Origin: Phallusia fumigata
Taxonomy: Eukaryota; Chordata; Ascidiacea; Phlebobranchia; Ascidiidae
Assembly (NCBI GenBank): GCA_008931825.1
Contig: QXVZ01001076.1
Span: forward strand, 1 to 21,711
DNA length: 21,711 nt
Reading direction: 5' to 3'
This document shows, piece by piece, positions 10,036 to 20,700 of the stretch. Under the pieces are notes generated by a model. It worked only from the letters and a program-made list of their open reading frames with translations, searched no databases and was not told where the DNA came from. The number at the start of each line of letters is the position of its first letter. Position 1 is the stretch's first letter. The position numbers and the translations under genes are program-made.

Positions 10036-10441
10036 ATTTGTGTGTTTGATCAGGTCTATAGCTTATTTGTGTTATCCGTTCTTATTGGAATCGCTGACAA
10101 AGCGATGTCAATTTTCCAATGAGATAAAAACCATCAATAAAACTGAATAACTGAATAAAAATAACATTGTATCAGTAGCAACGGTTTTGTGCATCGCAGC
10201 TGACTGTTTTTGTATCGGATGCTTAAATAACAATTAGTTTCCGGTATTTTAAGTGTTTGTGTTACATTCTAGCATGACAAATACGTTAAAACATCGTGAG
10301 TTTATGCATATGCAGCCTTAATTTGTTATTTGCTGATATTTCTTTCACAGTTGTTCTTGTGATATTTTTAGTCCCATTAGAAAACATCTACTACAGTGCT
10401 TACAATACTAAAATATGCTGCAACGTACAAAGCAAGATGGT

Positions 10442-13400
10442 CTACTCAGAAACATTTGTTGCAATCATCTGCCTTTTCACTTCGCCACATTCGAGCTGTT
10501 CCTCCTGACGTCTTGGGCGTAGGCTGCTGTAAAATCTCTGTAAAAATATAAGACTAATGTACAAGTATTCTTTAAATGAAATCGTAAAATTTCAGTTCGA
10601 CTGAAGGCCCTTTGCAAATTACAGATATGGATCTATTTGTGGAAATCCAAGGCGCAATATTGCTAGATCTGAAAGAAATACTTTTAAAAGCCGGGTCTAA
10701 CTTTCGAAATCAACCTCACCTCTTTCAAGGATCCCTTTTCGTTGTACAATGCATAAACCATTCCGACGGGAATGCAAAGTATGGAACTTAAACACATGAT
10801 CCAACCAATCACATTCGCCCACGTCGGGTACACGAAATCTCCAACGGTAAGTGGTTCCCATTTGATAATAAAGAAAACCAACACAAACTAAAAAAAAGGG
10901 AGGGATGGATTAAACAGTATTGGTGCCCAACACGTTTTGCATCTTTCATTTCATATCGCTTTATTACGTTTATGCTTGAGTCTGCTCAGAAACTTTACTT
11001 CCAGGCATCCTGAATCTTTAAATGCTACCGCGTACTTACCAAAGACACAATCGGCGTAAAAAACTTGTACGAGTATACGATGAACAAGGGAAGAGCTTTG
11101 TTGGTCATCCGTTTGACGTCACGTTTAAACTGCTCTGCGTTCCATAACCAGCCAACCGTAACAGCTTCGCTAAAAGCTAACAAAATAATTGCAATTCCCG
11201 AAGCCCCATACCAGTTGATCAACTCAAAAATGTAGATTCCATGCTGAAAGTAAAAAATCGTTTAAGCTTAATCTTCAGAGCTGTAAATTTATTAGGCACT
11301 TTCAATACCGCTGATAGCTGAGGTAGGCACAAAATAAAAAACACAAATCCAAGTGCAGTATTGGTGGTTGCTCTCATGCGGGGAGTGGAAATCAGTGTTG
11401 GAACAGCGTCTCCGATAATTGACATTAGTCCCTCAAACTCCGCAAACTAAACAAAAACAAATCAAAACGCTGTGTTGGAAACACGCAAATAGTCGAAAAA
11501 ACACAGCTAACTTCAGTTGAGGCTACTATTGATATAAACGGTGTAATGTAAGCTTTTTACGCAAACTATATTGGAAGAAACTCTAGGGCGAATTCGCAGG
11601 CTACATGTGGTATGTAAAGTCTAGGACTGAGATGCCAAGTATTTTTGACAATTTTTTTTATTTTTGACAAAGTCATGCGAAGCTGACATACCGCGCTGTC
11701 TACTGCTACCAAGTAGATCATCAAGAAAAAGAGTGCGGACCACAATTGCGATGCAGGCATGAGGGCGACCGCCACAGGGAAGACTTGAAAAACGAGACCC
11801 GGTCCTGTAAAATTTTTTATATTCATTAAACATGTCAAAAATATTTCAATTTTACAAGGACATTTACAAATCATTGATGACGTTTAACTTCTGCTTCAGT
11901 GCTGCAGGATATTTCTATTTTGCTATTACTGTTCAATTGCTTTTCAAAGCGTGGCCCAAAGATGCAGAAAAGCCTGCAGTGTTGAGTTGTGTTTATTTCG
12001 CTTGGTGAAAGAAATCGTAGCGACACAATTGCACTAAAACAATCACCAAGCCGGAGTTAGCTGCGCAACGTTAGAAAGTTATGAAGCGCGGAAAAGTGAA
12101 GGGCACAATTCGTGGATGGATCAAGGTTGAACGCGCTGCAGCTACACCGTCATTATGTGGCGGGGACTCACCGCGGAGGGTGAGTTTGGCGCAGAAGAGA
12201 ATCAAGACTGGGGGGGGGAACGTTGGTGGAACCAGTCACCCCGGCCCTAAGACTAACCACCCGTGTTAGGTAAAGAGGGTGGGGTTCGACAGGAAAAGAA
12301 ACTACCGAAAGAAACCCTGATAGTTTCCGGATAGTTTCAAGCGCCAGTTAAAAGCTAAAATTGATCGGGGTGCTGCGGTATCGCTTAGCTAAAGCGTATG
12401 AGCCGTTTTTCATTTTACAAGCAAACGCTTGAAGCTTCATTCCAAGAATGCTATCTAAAAAGCGTAACAGTAATACCTGACTGCATAACGTTTGTAATGT
12501 TGACGCCCATGACGTGTGCAAGGTGACCAAGGACGCTGAACGTTGCTAGGCCCATTGTAAATGACGTCAATGATCCTATACCCACAACAATAAATGAAGA
12601 TCTGCAAAAAATATGGCAAGATGTTGATAAAATCTTATTTTTGTAAATGCAGCGGGTCCCTTTAATATTTTTCGTTACACATGCCTGTAAAAGTTGTGCT
12701 GGTATTTGTTGTAGCCCCCAAAGGCAGTCAGGGCAATGGAAGCTATACCAAATGAGTAAGTTGCCTGGGAAACAGCCTCAACCCAAACCTGAAAAAAGAG
12801 AAACACCAAAGCAAATTATGTGGTGTTTTGATATTTGTGTAAATCCCCGCATTTTTGTGATTGGTGTTAAACATGATTGGGAAGAACATTGGTGTGACCA
12901 GCCGATGCGAGCCTTAGATGCTAACAGGAAAGAAACTATCATTCCGTAACTGTTTTTTTACAGATACAATGTTGGAGTTATAATCGGCAAGCACCATTAT
13001 TTGTCATGTGATCTAACCTAACGTTTAGGCACAGGTGCTTTAATTTTTGTTTATTTTTTTATTCAATTTTATTGACGTTTATTGTCATTGAATCCGATAA
13101 AAGACTGCTAAAGTTATCAATTTTTCTACCGAGAACCAACTTTTTTAAACCTGTGAAAATCCAGGCGATCATGGCTAGATTTAGGGGGGTCATGGCCCTG
13201 TTGCTTTCTCTCGCTTTTCTCTCGGATGCCCTTTTGCGTGAAAACCGGTTTTGTTGAAAACCCGGCTTCTTTATCTTCTTGCGTGAAAATTAAATGCATT
13301 GCATTCTGCGGTTGTGTGATTGGTCTTTAAGGCACATTGCTAGAGAGGCAGAGATGATCTGTACTTCAATCCAAGGGACGGCATTACAAAACATTTTTAC

Positions 13401-15918
13401 CTGAGGTTTAGCAAGTTTCGATATATCTGGATAGAGATAAGTCTTGATGCCAATGCTGGCGCCCTCTAGCGTCGCACCTCGCACCAAAATAGCAATCAGG
13501 ATGACATACGGAAAAGTTGCTGTGAAAATCACGACCTTAATATAAAGGACCATGTATGATCTAAACTGTCAATTATGTTTTTTTAACCATATTTTTTTAT
13601 GGATCCCACTTTTGTCGAGTTTTTCCACATCCGAGAATATAAAGTGGTCTGTTTAATTGCTACGAATAATAATAATATAGCATTGTTAGGTTTTTCAGGA
13701 AAACATTGTTTCGATTTCCAATTAAAAATGGCCAGGATAATAATTTCGTCAGGATTATAACTAAACACAATGTCATGAATTTGTTTGCTTTTTACTTATG
13801 AAACTTAATTATCATCAATAAGAAGATATACGCCGGTAAACATTTTCTACGTACTCATGGTGACCACGGCATTTGTCGAAACGTAGAAAAGGTTTATTTA
13901 AATCGTAAATTTTTACCTTCCCACTGGACTTAATTCCTCTCACAGTTACAACAAACACGGTGATGAAAGCAGCTACAAGGGCACATAATACTGGCCAGTT
14001 GAACTCTCCATCTATTCCACTCTCGGGGTTCGGGACCCTCAGGATGTAATTTCTGGCGTGTTTGAGAAATAACATTCTTGTTGCTGAACTTTATTGGCTT
14101 TTTAGTATCTTACCTCCAAAACTGAACTTGAGATAGAGATTCTTTAGTGTACGTAATTAAAAGTGACTGATTGAAAGACAATGATGCGTTACGATTTTCC
14201 GACATCAATGTCATCATGGAGTTGTTCATAGCTGTATCGAGCGTTACACATGAGTTGGTATTCCATGGATTATCTAAAAGATATTTTTCAATATATTAAT
14301 GTTAACACTTTATTGGTAAGGTATTGGTTTTATCAAACCACACGCAAAACTCCAACAATATCTTCTACGGATCTGCACCTTGTTCAAAGCAACTATCTTT
14401 GCTTACCGCAAGTTGTCCAAGGAAGCAATCCAGTCGTCAAGGAATGTCCAAGGTACAAAATACCCCAGGCCATTAGCAACATATAGGTTATCATGACTAA
14501 AACTGTGAGGACCAGAGAGCCGTACCCAATACCCTGCAACAAGGAAACTTTACATATCCAGATCTTCAGTTGAAAACGGCAAGTACGTCCAGGTATAACT
14601 AATTGCACATTAGTTCATAGGCAGCAACCAACCTTCATAAGAGGCAATCTGTCCCAAGCCGCAATACGACCGCTACTGGTGACTTGGCCGAGACCGACTT
14701 CGAAAATGTACAAGGGAATGGACATTACCACCAGCGAAAGAATGTAGGGTATAAGAAACACTCCTAAAAAGTGATAAATCTAATAAATTACCTTGACTTG
14801 ATAGAAATTCTTAAAAAAATAAAATATGTTTAGACCTACGTAGGAAATGGGTTCGTATAGACGCTGGCGCTTTAATTTTTGTTGACATTTTAACAAAAGC
14901 GAACAAATTGTGCAAACAAAGTATAAATACACGCTTTCTGGACATTTTGTTATCCCTTACTTGATTTTATGTTCATTTGATACTATCTACGGGTCCATGG
15001 CTGTTTTAATAGCACCAATTTATTTTATTGTTTGTTTAAAAACCGTCTGTTTAATGCATTTTGTTTGTTTTTCTCTGAAGGGGACGGGAAATGTTGATAG
15101 TTAAGTTACGTCACAAACAATGGCCGGTTTCAACATTTCCGCCCGGATTTGCATGCACTTTTTCAGTGTTTGGTCTTTTGCTGCGAAAAGATTGGTGGGC
15201 GCGAAATTGCAGGGCCTATTTGTATTCTGGATGCCCATAAACCACTTGTGGCTTTAGTTGTTACATCGACTGGTAAAAACACTTTCTTGCAAACACTTAA
15301 ACCGGTGGTTTACAACTTTTTGCACCATTTTAGCGATACATCGTTGCAATCATAGCGAAATAAGTTACATGGAAATTCCGAAAAACGAACCGTACTGATG
15401 AACAAATTAGAAGGCGGATTGCATTAAAGTGAAGTCTTGAAACGCATTTTGGACTAATTCACAGTAATAGAAAAAAGGTGTGGTAATATGCTCGCTGCAC
15501 CTATGAGCCTTGCCAACGGCACGTGTGTTTGGAAAACACTTAAACAGTCTCAACTGTTGTGCTAAAACTTATGTGATAAAAATATTTACTGTTGGTTATC
15601 TGGAAATCTACGCTCAAGGTCTACTGTACAACAACATGCGAAGCTGACCTGTGTTTAAATAAAAGCTCCGATTTTAACTTACGACGGTACGAAATTTAGA
15701 TAACACTCTCACCTCCGCCATTCTTTTGACACAAATAGGGAAATCTCCATAAGTTGCCGAGTCCAATGCTGTATCCGATCTGAGCAAAGAGCGATTCTAT
15801 TGGTCGATCCCATCTGTCCCTGTAAGATTTAACGTTGATAAGCAAACATACATCCCAATGGGAATAAAACTCTTGGTAATGAAAAAACCAACCTTTCTGA
15901 ATTCTCCATGTCTGACAT
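10442..15918 (-). CDS. SLC6-family sodium/chloride-dependent transporter gene C, complete (589 aa)
   Basis: Membrane symporter that would drive uptake of a small amino-acid-like substrate with sodium and chloride. Exons (high to low): 15918-15893, 15819-15713, 14763-14633, 14533-14407, 14273-14114, 14052-13917, 13535-13401, 12788-12685, 12601-12477, 11804-11692, 11446-11309, 11243-11040, 10887-10720, 10537-10442. They sum to 1,770 bases with all phases matching; 589 residues is normal for the family (about 550-700). ATG 15918 starts MSDMENSE; an in-frame stop lies just upstream. TM1 (residues 24-37) reads [14 protein letters not shown], with Gly28 where monoamine carriers have Asp. Conserved sites: Tyr51 (TM2), Tyr105 (TM3), Cys130/Cys139 (EL2 disulfide), Gln282 and Ser286 (TM6), Ser322 (TM7), Asp386-Ser387 (TM8). 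Gly318 replaces the usual TM7 asparagine. EL2 has sequons NNS, NAS and NQS. Substrate unknown. Confidence 0.93.
11984..12220 (+). repeat. Interspersed repeat, copy 1 (in gene C intron)
   Basis: From gagttg to gactggggg this stretch matches the reverse complement of 16741-16927, including a run cgtagcgacacaattgcact. It holds about 50 extra bases around 12120-12175 that the other copy lacks. It lies in the TM7/TM8 intron of C (11805-12476). A 62-codon open frame (12081-12269) inside it has no recognisable domain. No terminal inverted repeats or target-site duplication could be defined. Confidence 0.75.
12683..12684 (-). other. GC splice donor after gene C TM6 exon
   Basis: The exon ends ...TTTTACAG and the intron starts GCATGT. 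The intron (12602-12684, 83 bases) ends in a normal tgcag. Using the nearby GTGTAA instead would break the phase with the TM7 exon. GC-AG introns are a known minor class. Confidence 0.7.
12789..13400 (-). other. Gene C TM5/TM6 intron
   Basis: Donor gtaaaa, acceptor ttttcag. No embedded gene was seen. A small palindrome, aaaaccggtttt, lies near 13241-13252. Confidence 0.6.
13536..13916 (-). other. Gene C TM4/TM5 intron
   Basis: Donor gtaaaa and acceptor ttaag. No other feature was seen inside; minus-strand open frames here (13583-13768 and the low end of 13815-14075) are exon run-on or chance. Confidence 0.55.
14764..15712 (-). other. Gene C TM1/TM2 intron (longest in the gene)
   Basis: Donor gtgaga at 15712-15707 and acceptor tttttag. 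Only the donor-proximal part is clearly similar to the matching intron in gene A. Plus-strand open frames at 14910-15104 and 15149-15355 have no recognisable product. Confidence 0.55.
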
Positions 15919-16001
15919 TTGCCTGAGCAGCGAAACGCTTTAAAAAGAGTTCTATGCGTACTTAAGCTGTACTTTTGTGATTGACTCTGTTTGGGGTAAC
16001 T
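15919..16001 (-). promoter_or_regulatory. 5' UTR of gene C with upstream splice acceptor
   Basis: A strong acceptor (pyrimidine-rich, gtgtttttcag, AG at 16000-16001) lies 81 bases upstream of the ATG on the minus strand, with an in-frame stop between. It could be the 3' end of a 5' UTR intron, or, if the host is a tunicate, a spliced-leader trans-splice acceptor. Sequence alone cannot separate the two. Confidence 0.45.
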
Positions 16002-16740
16002 GAAAAACACAAAACGCAATTTTCTTCTTTTTGCAATTACCAAAAACAGCAACTCATAAACATCAAAAAAAACACAGCTAAAGATTATTTTGGTAATTAT
16101 CATGTATACATAATTTTACGCAGTATGTCCGATTTCCGGAGCTGTCAAATGTAAGAAGGCAGAGTTTCCCCAAACCCAATACAATTAATCGACGCCAACG
16201 TTTACCGTAAACAAAACACCACAGCTGTTTCTGGCCAGCGTTGACATATTTGATTGATCAGATTTAGCTTTTATTATGAATGTGTTAATCTGACATAACT
16301 CAGCCCCAAAACATGTTTGCTGTTGGGATTACAGACTTTTTCTATGAACCTTCTACCTAAAACTTCTCAGGATGTTCAAGGTGTAACCAGCATGGAGGTT
16401 ATAAGCATGGAGTCGAATAGGAACAAAACACTTCAAAAACGATAATTTTGCCAGCCAGACCAACTCTACGTGAAATCCAGTGTCGTTAGGATTGTGCTAG
16501 GTAGGAGCTGGCATAAAGGATCACCGTCTAAGCGTGGCGGATGCTTTTTACCATACAAGAAGTTAGTTCGGCGAATCGCTATAGCGCTTGACAACGTGTT
16601 CAAAATGTATTTTTAGTCAGAGAGGTAATAAGTTTGCGTTTGCGGGCGTTATCCTTTAAAACAGCAATGCACAAAAACCTGGTGGCTATTACAAAACAAA
16701 ATCCGCCCCCGAAAAGGATTTAAGAGCCACATAATTCTTA
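16002..16740. other. Upstream flank of gene C
   Basis: No gene was seen on either strand. This must hold the promoter of C, but no convincing TATA box or binding-site cluster was recognised. Confidence 0.45.
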
Positions 16741-16927
16741 GTTTCCCCCAGTCTTGATTCTCATTTTGCCCCAAACTCACCCTCCGATGTGATCCACCGA
16801 TTGTGCCCTTCACTTTTTTGCGCTGAAAAACGTTTTTTTACGTTGCGCAGCTATTTCCGGCTTGGGGATTGTTTTAGTGCAATTGTGTCGCTACGATTTC
16901 TTTCACCGAGCGAAATAAACTCAACTC
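16741..16927 (-). repeat. Interspersed repeat, copy 2 (inverted)
   Basis: Reverse complement of 11984-12220, shorter by about 50 bases. It lies between genes C and D. The two copies form inverted arms about 4.5 kb apart that flank the 5' two-thirds of gene C. Confidence 0.75.
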
Positions 16928-16940
16928 GCCTCAGTTACAC

Positions 16941-16967
16941 ATTTGGACGTTAATCTAACGTCCAAAT
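16941..16967. repeat. Perfect 12-base inverted repeat (hairpin)
   Basis: atttggacgtta and its exact complement are separated by the three bases atc. It lies 13 bases beyond the end of repeat copy 2. It does not match the metazoan histone stem-loop. Role unknown. Confidence 0.7.
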
Positions 16968-17751
16968 AAACATGTCTTGATTTTGATAAATTTTTGGCGT
17001 TTTTTGAATTCGCACTTACCAATTCCAATTATTGGCAATAAAAGCGAACATATCGTTTAAACAACTGTTTTTCGCCCAACTTCAATATGCGACACTCTGT
17101 TTATAAAGGGCAACATTCAGCATACTTTGATACCTTACTTTTCACATGCAATCGATTTTAAACTCAACAGTGCAATCGTGTGGGAATAAATAACAACTGT
17201 ATGTGTGTTTAATTTTTGTCTCTATTTGACGAAAAACGCCTTATCTGGTCATGCTCGTGTTGAGTTCGCCGCCAAGTGGTGCTGGCTGTGTTACTGACTT
17301 TCCCTCATTTGTTGCCACCAAGTTGAGGGAATATTTACAGCGTGTACTTAATAAATCGCCAATCCTGCCCGTGAAAAACAGCAACACACACATTAAGGTA
17401 AGCTTTTCAGCTAGATAGACCTTTTAAATATATTTAGGGCAACAGCCCGTTTATGGTGTTTTAGCAAGGTCATAAATGGTCAAATATGCTTTGAACGGGT
17501 TTCGGGAGAAGCAAAATAACGTCTTTTGGTGAAAAAAGCGAAATGAATTGAATGAATATTTTATTGGCTGCCTTTCAAAAACCCGCACAACAAGCACAGA
17601 CTGTTTAACCCGCATGCAATATATGTCGAAAAGCATTAACAATTTTAACGATACAATTTAAAATGGACGTACACAGTACAAACAATTAATGTTCAAAATC
17701 GCCTTGAATTTGGGAATTTGGGTACGCCCACCCAGCATAACATGAAATTCG
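16968..17751. other. Intergenic region between D and C
   Basis: No gene was recognised. The left-reading 3' flank of D covers at least 17560-17751. The minus-strand open frame 17451-17642 has no domain and overlaps the likely 3' UTR of D. Confidence 0.45.
17560..17565 (-). terminator. Candidate poly(A) signal for gene D
   Basis: AATAAA on the minus strand, about 187 bases past the TGA stop at 17752. Position and hexamer are typical of a 3' UTR end. Confidence 0.5.
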
Positions 17752-20700
17752 TCACAAAAAACTTGCGTTTCCTTTTTCTTCGGCTACAATCATGTTTGTT
17801 TCTGTTTCGTTGCCTTTAGACAGCTTCTTGCCGCTGATGGGACGTAAACCCATTCGAAATCTCTGCGTCATGATAAAAGATGTATTTAATAAAAGTTTCA
17901 ATACAAAGAATAAGTCTTTGAAAACATGACACCTCTCTTATTGTGCCTTCTCCCTTCCACATGACGTAAATGATGACAATCGGTGTGCATAACATTGAAC
18001 TCAAGGACATGATCCAACCAATCACATTCGCCCACGTCGGATACACAAAATCTCCAACAGTCAGTGGCTCCCATTTAATTACGAAGAAAAGCAAGACACA
18101 CTGCAAATCATATAAGTAGATAAACAGATTGAAACAAAAACTGAGCATTTTACACAGATATGTAGATTAAATCAGAAAAAAAGATGACGTGACAACATGC
18201 GAGAAGGTTTGAAAGTGATCGTAGGGCATGAAACAATGGATGGAGCAGTGGTTCGCAACCTGGGAGGAGTTTGGTTGGTAATGGGGAGGAATTTCCACTT
18301 CATAGTAAAGTTATTCATATTAAGTGTAGTATTTATTTAAAGGTAGACCAGTGGTTTTAAACTTTTTAATATTGCTTTTTATCACTTCTTGGCCAGTAGG
18401 GGTGGAATGAAAATTCCAAAATAAGCAAAGGGGAGTGCATCAAAAAGATTGGGAACCACTGGGATAGACCAAGTTGGTGACGAAAAATGCGCACCGGCGA
18501 CCCCACATAGTGGGATTTAAGCCAGTGGAAGATTAATGTAGATTAAATCAGGTTTTTCTAACATTTAGATGCATTTTTGTAACACTCACCAGCGACACTA
18601 GAGGCGTAAAATATTTGTAGCAGTAAACAAAGAATTGAGAGAGGTTACTTCCGGTCATCTGCTTGACGTCACGCTTGAATTTCTCGGCATCCCACAACCA
18701 GCCAACAGTGACGGTCTCGCAAAAAGCGAAAAAAAGGAGGGAAATCCCCGATGAACCGTAGTAGAAGATCATCTCAACTATGTAGATTCCGTGCTGTTGA
18801 TTTATTAAACAGATAAATTTCAGGTCGCCTAACACAAAATTACTTTCAAGTGACAAGGTTTTGAGCAAACCTAAGCAAGAAAACTTAAAACGGTCAAGGT
18901 AAACTGAAAATTTATGAAAAAGTATTGGTGTTTGGATTGTGCCTTAAAGTTGAGTTTAAGCACTTGTGTAAAAAATAAATACTCGGCACATTACATAAGA
19001 AAGTAAAGTCGATCATTTGTGCAAAAAATTGATTTTAATGTTAGTGTAACTTACATATTTTGTTAAAAAAGCATTATGATCGAGTTATTGCGCCAAATGT
19101 TAAAATAAACATTACCGCAGATAATTGTGAAAGGCAGATTACAAAGTACAAAACACCAAGGCCAGTGTTGGTTGCCATTCTTCTGAGGGGAGTAGAAATG
19201 AGTGCCGGAACGGCGTCTCCAAAAATCGTCACAATTCCTTCAAATTCTGCAAACTGTAGGCAAAACGTCGTATAAAGGCAAAAGTTGAAACCGGCAAAAC
19301 TATGACATTTTGTCACAAGCCACAAGCAAATTGCAGACTTTTTTTGAACAATTGAAGTTTAACTCACCGCACAGTCAATTGCTACGAAGTAGATCATGAG
19401 AAAGAACAAAGCAGACCACAATTGCGATGCAGGCATGAGGCCCAACGCTATGGGAATTACTTGAAATATAAGACCGGGACCTGNGTCAATTGCTACGAAG
19501 TAGATCATGAGAAAGAACAAAGCAGACCACAATTGCGATGCAGGCATGAGGCCCAACGCTATGGGAATTACTTGAAATATAAGACCGGGACCTGCAAAAA
19601 GCAATTTCCTAATTGAAGAACGCGTCTCTAGGAATATTGAACAATGATTGTAATTGTTTACCCACAAGTATTCGATTGTTTTCGCACTAAAATGAAAAGG
19701 CATTCAAAAATGCCTTTCAACCCGGTTTTCTCTATGACAAGCGAACGTCTTTACCATGAAGCAGATCCTTCACTTAGCGAAGACTTAGTTTAAGATCTGA
19801 ATCCATTATAAACTGAATCCATTACCTGATTGCACTACATCGTTAATTGCGACACCCATGACGTATGAGAGATGTCCGAGGACACTGTAAGTGACGAAAC
19901 CCATCGCAAATGACGTCATGGATCCAACAATCGCAACGAAAATTGAGGAACTGTGAAGAACGACAGGATTATTGCAAAAACGTAATTTTGCAAACTGTTG
20001 GATACGTTGCACAGTTTTGTTAACTTGTTATAATTGAAATATTTTTTCCTAATTTTTTGTTAAACTATCAACTCTTTGCAGGCCTTTAGCTATTGTTTTT
20101 CCCCCGATTAGTAGATCCTTATATTTGCGGTTATAAATAAAACGCCTTCATCTAAGCAATGAGCATAGACATCCAGTCTTAAAATGTTCGTAGCCTACGT
20201 GTAGAAGTTGTTTGTGTAATGGTTGTAGCCACCAATCGCAGTTAGAGCCACAAAACCAATGCCATACGAGTAAACTGCTTGCGAGGCCGCTTCCACCCAA
20301 ACCTACAGAAAAAGAGTAGTTTGTAAGAAAGTTATGGGAACACGAAAAACAATGACTTAAGCCTCTTTGAAGATGTTTTCGTACTATGAGATACATCAAC
20401 TCAAGGGTANTAAAATGTTCGTAGCCTACGTGTAGAAGTTGTTTGTGTAATGGTTGTAGCCACCAATCGCAGTTAGAGCCACAAAACCAATGCCATACGA
20501 GTAAACTGCTTGCGAGGCCGCTTCCACCCAAACCTACAGAAAAAGAGTAGTTTGTAAGAAAGTTATGGGAACACGAAAAACAATGACTTAAGCCTCTTTG
20601 AAGATGTTTTCGTACTATGAGATACATCAACTCAAGGGTACAGCATACGGAGTCAAGACACCATTCACTACTGCTTGCAAAACGAATGTTAGACTTTGAT

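Noticed and set aside
12081-12269. Basic 62-codon open frame on plus
   Set aside because: It lies inside an interspersed repeat within an intron, and the inverted copy at 16741-16927 does not keep the frame.
3828-15918. Genes A, C and D as one operon
   Set aside because: The C-to-D gap exceeds 1.8 kb and the C-to-A gap is about 2 kb (partly assembly artefact); candidate poly(A) signals follow C and D.
15696-16103. Single 135-codon open frame containing TM1 on the minus strand
   Set aside because: Only 15713-15819 is exon; the upstream part is intron and UTR. The true start, ATG at 15918, lies in another frame and is joined by splicing.
16941-16967. Histone mRNA stem-loop or intrinsic terminator
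   Set aside because: The stem sequence and three-base loop do not match the histone consensus, and no histone gene or U-run is adjacent.
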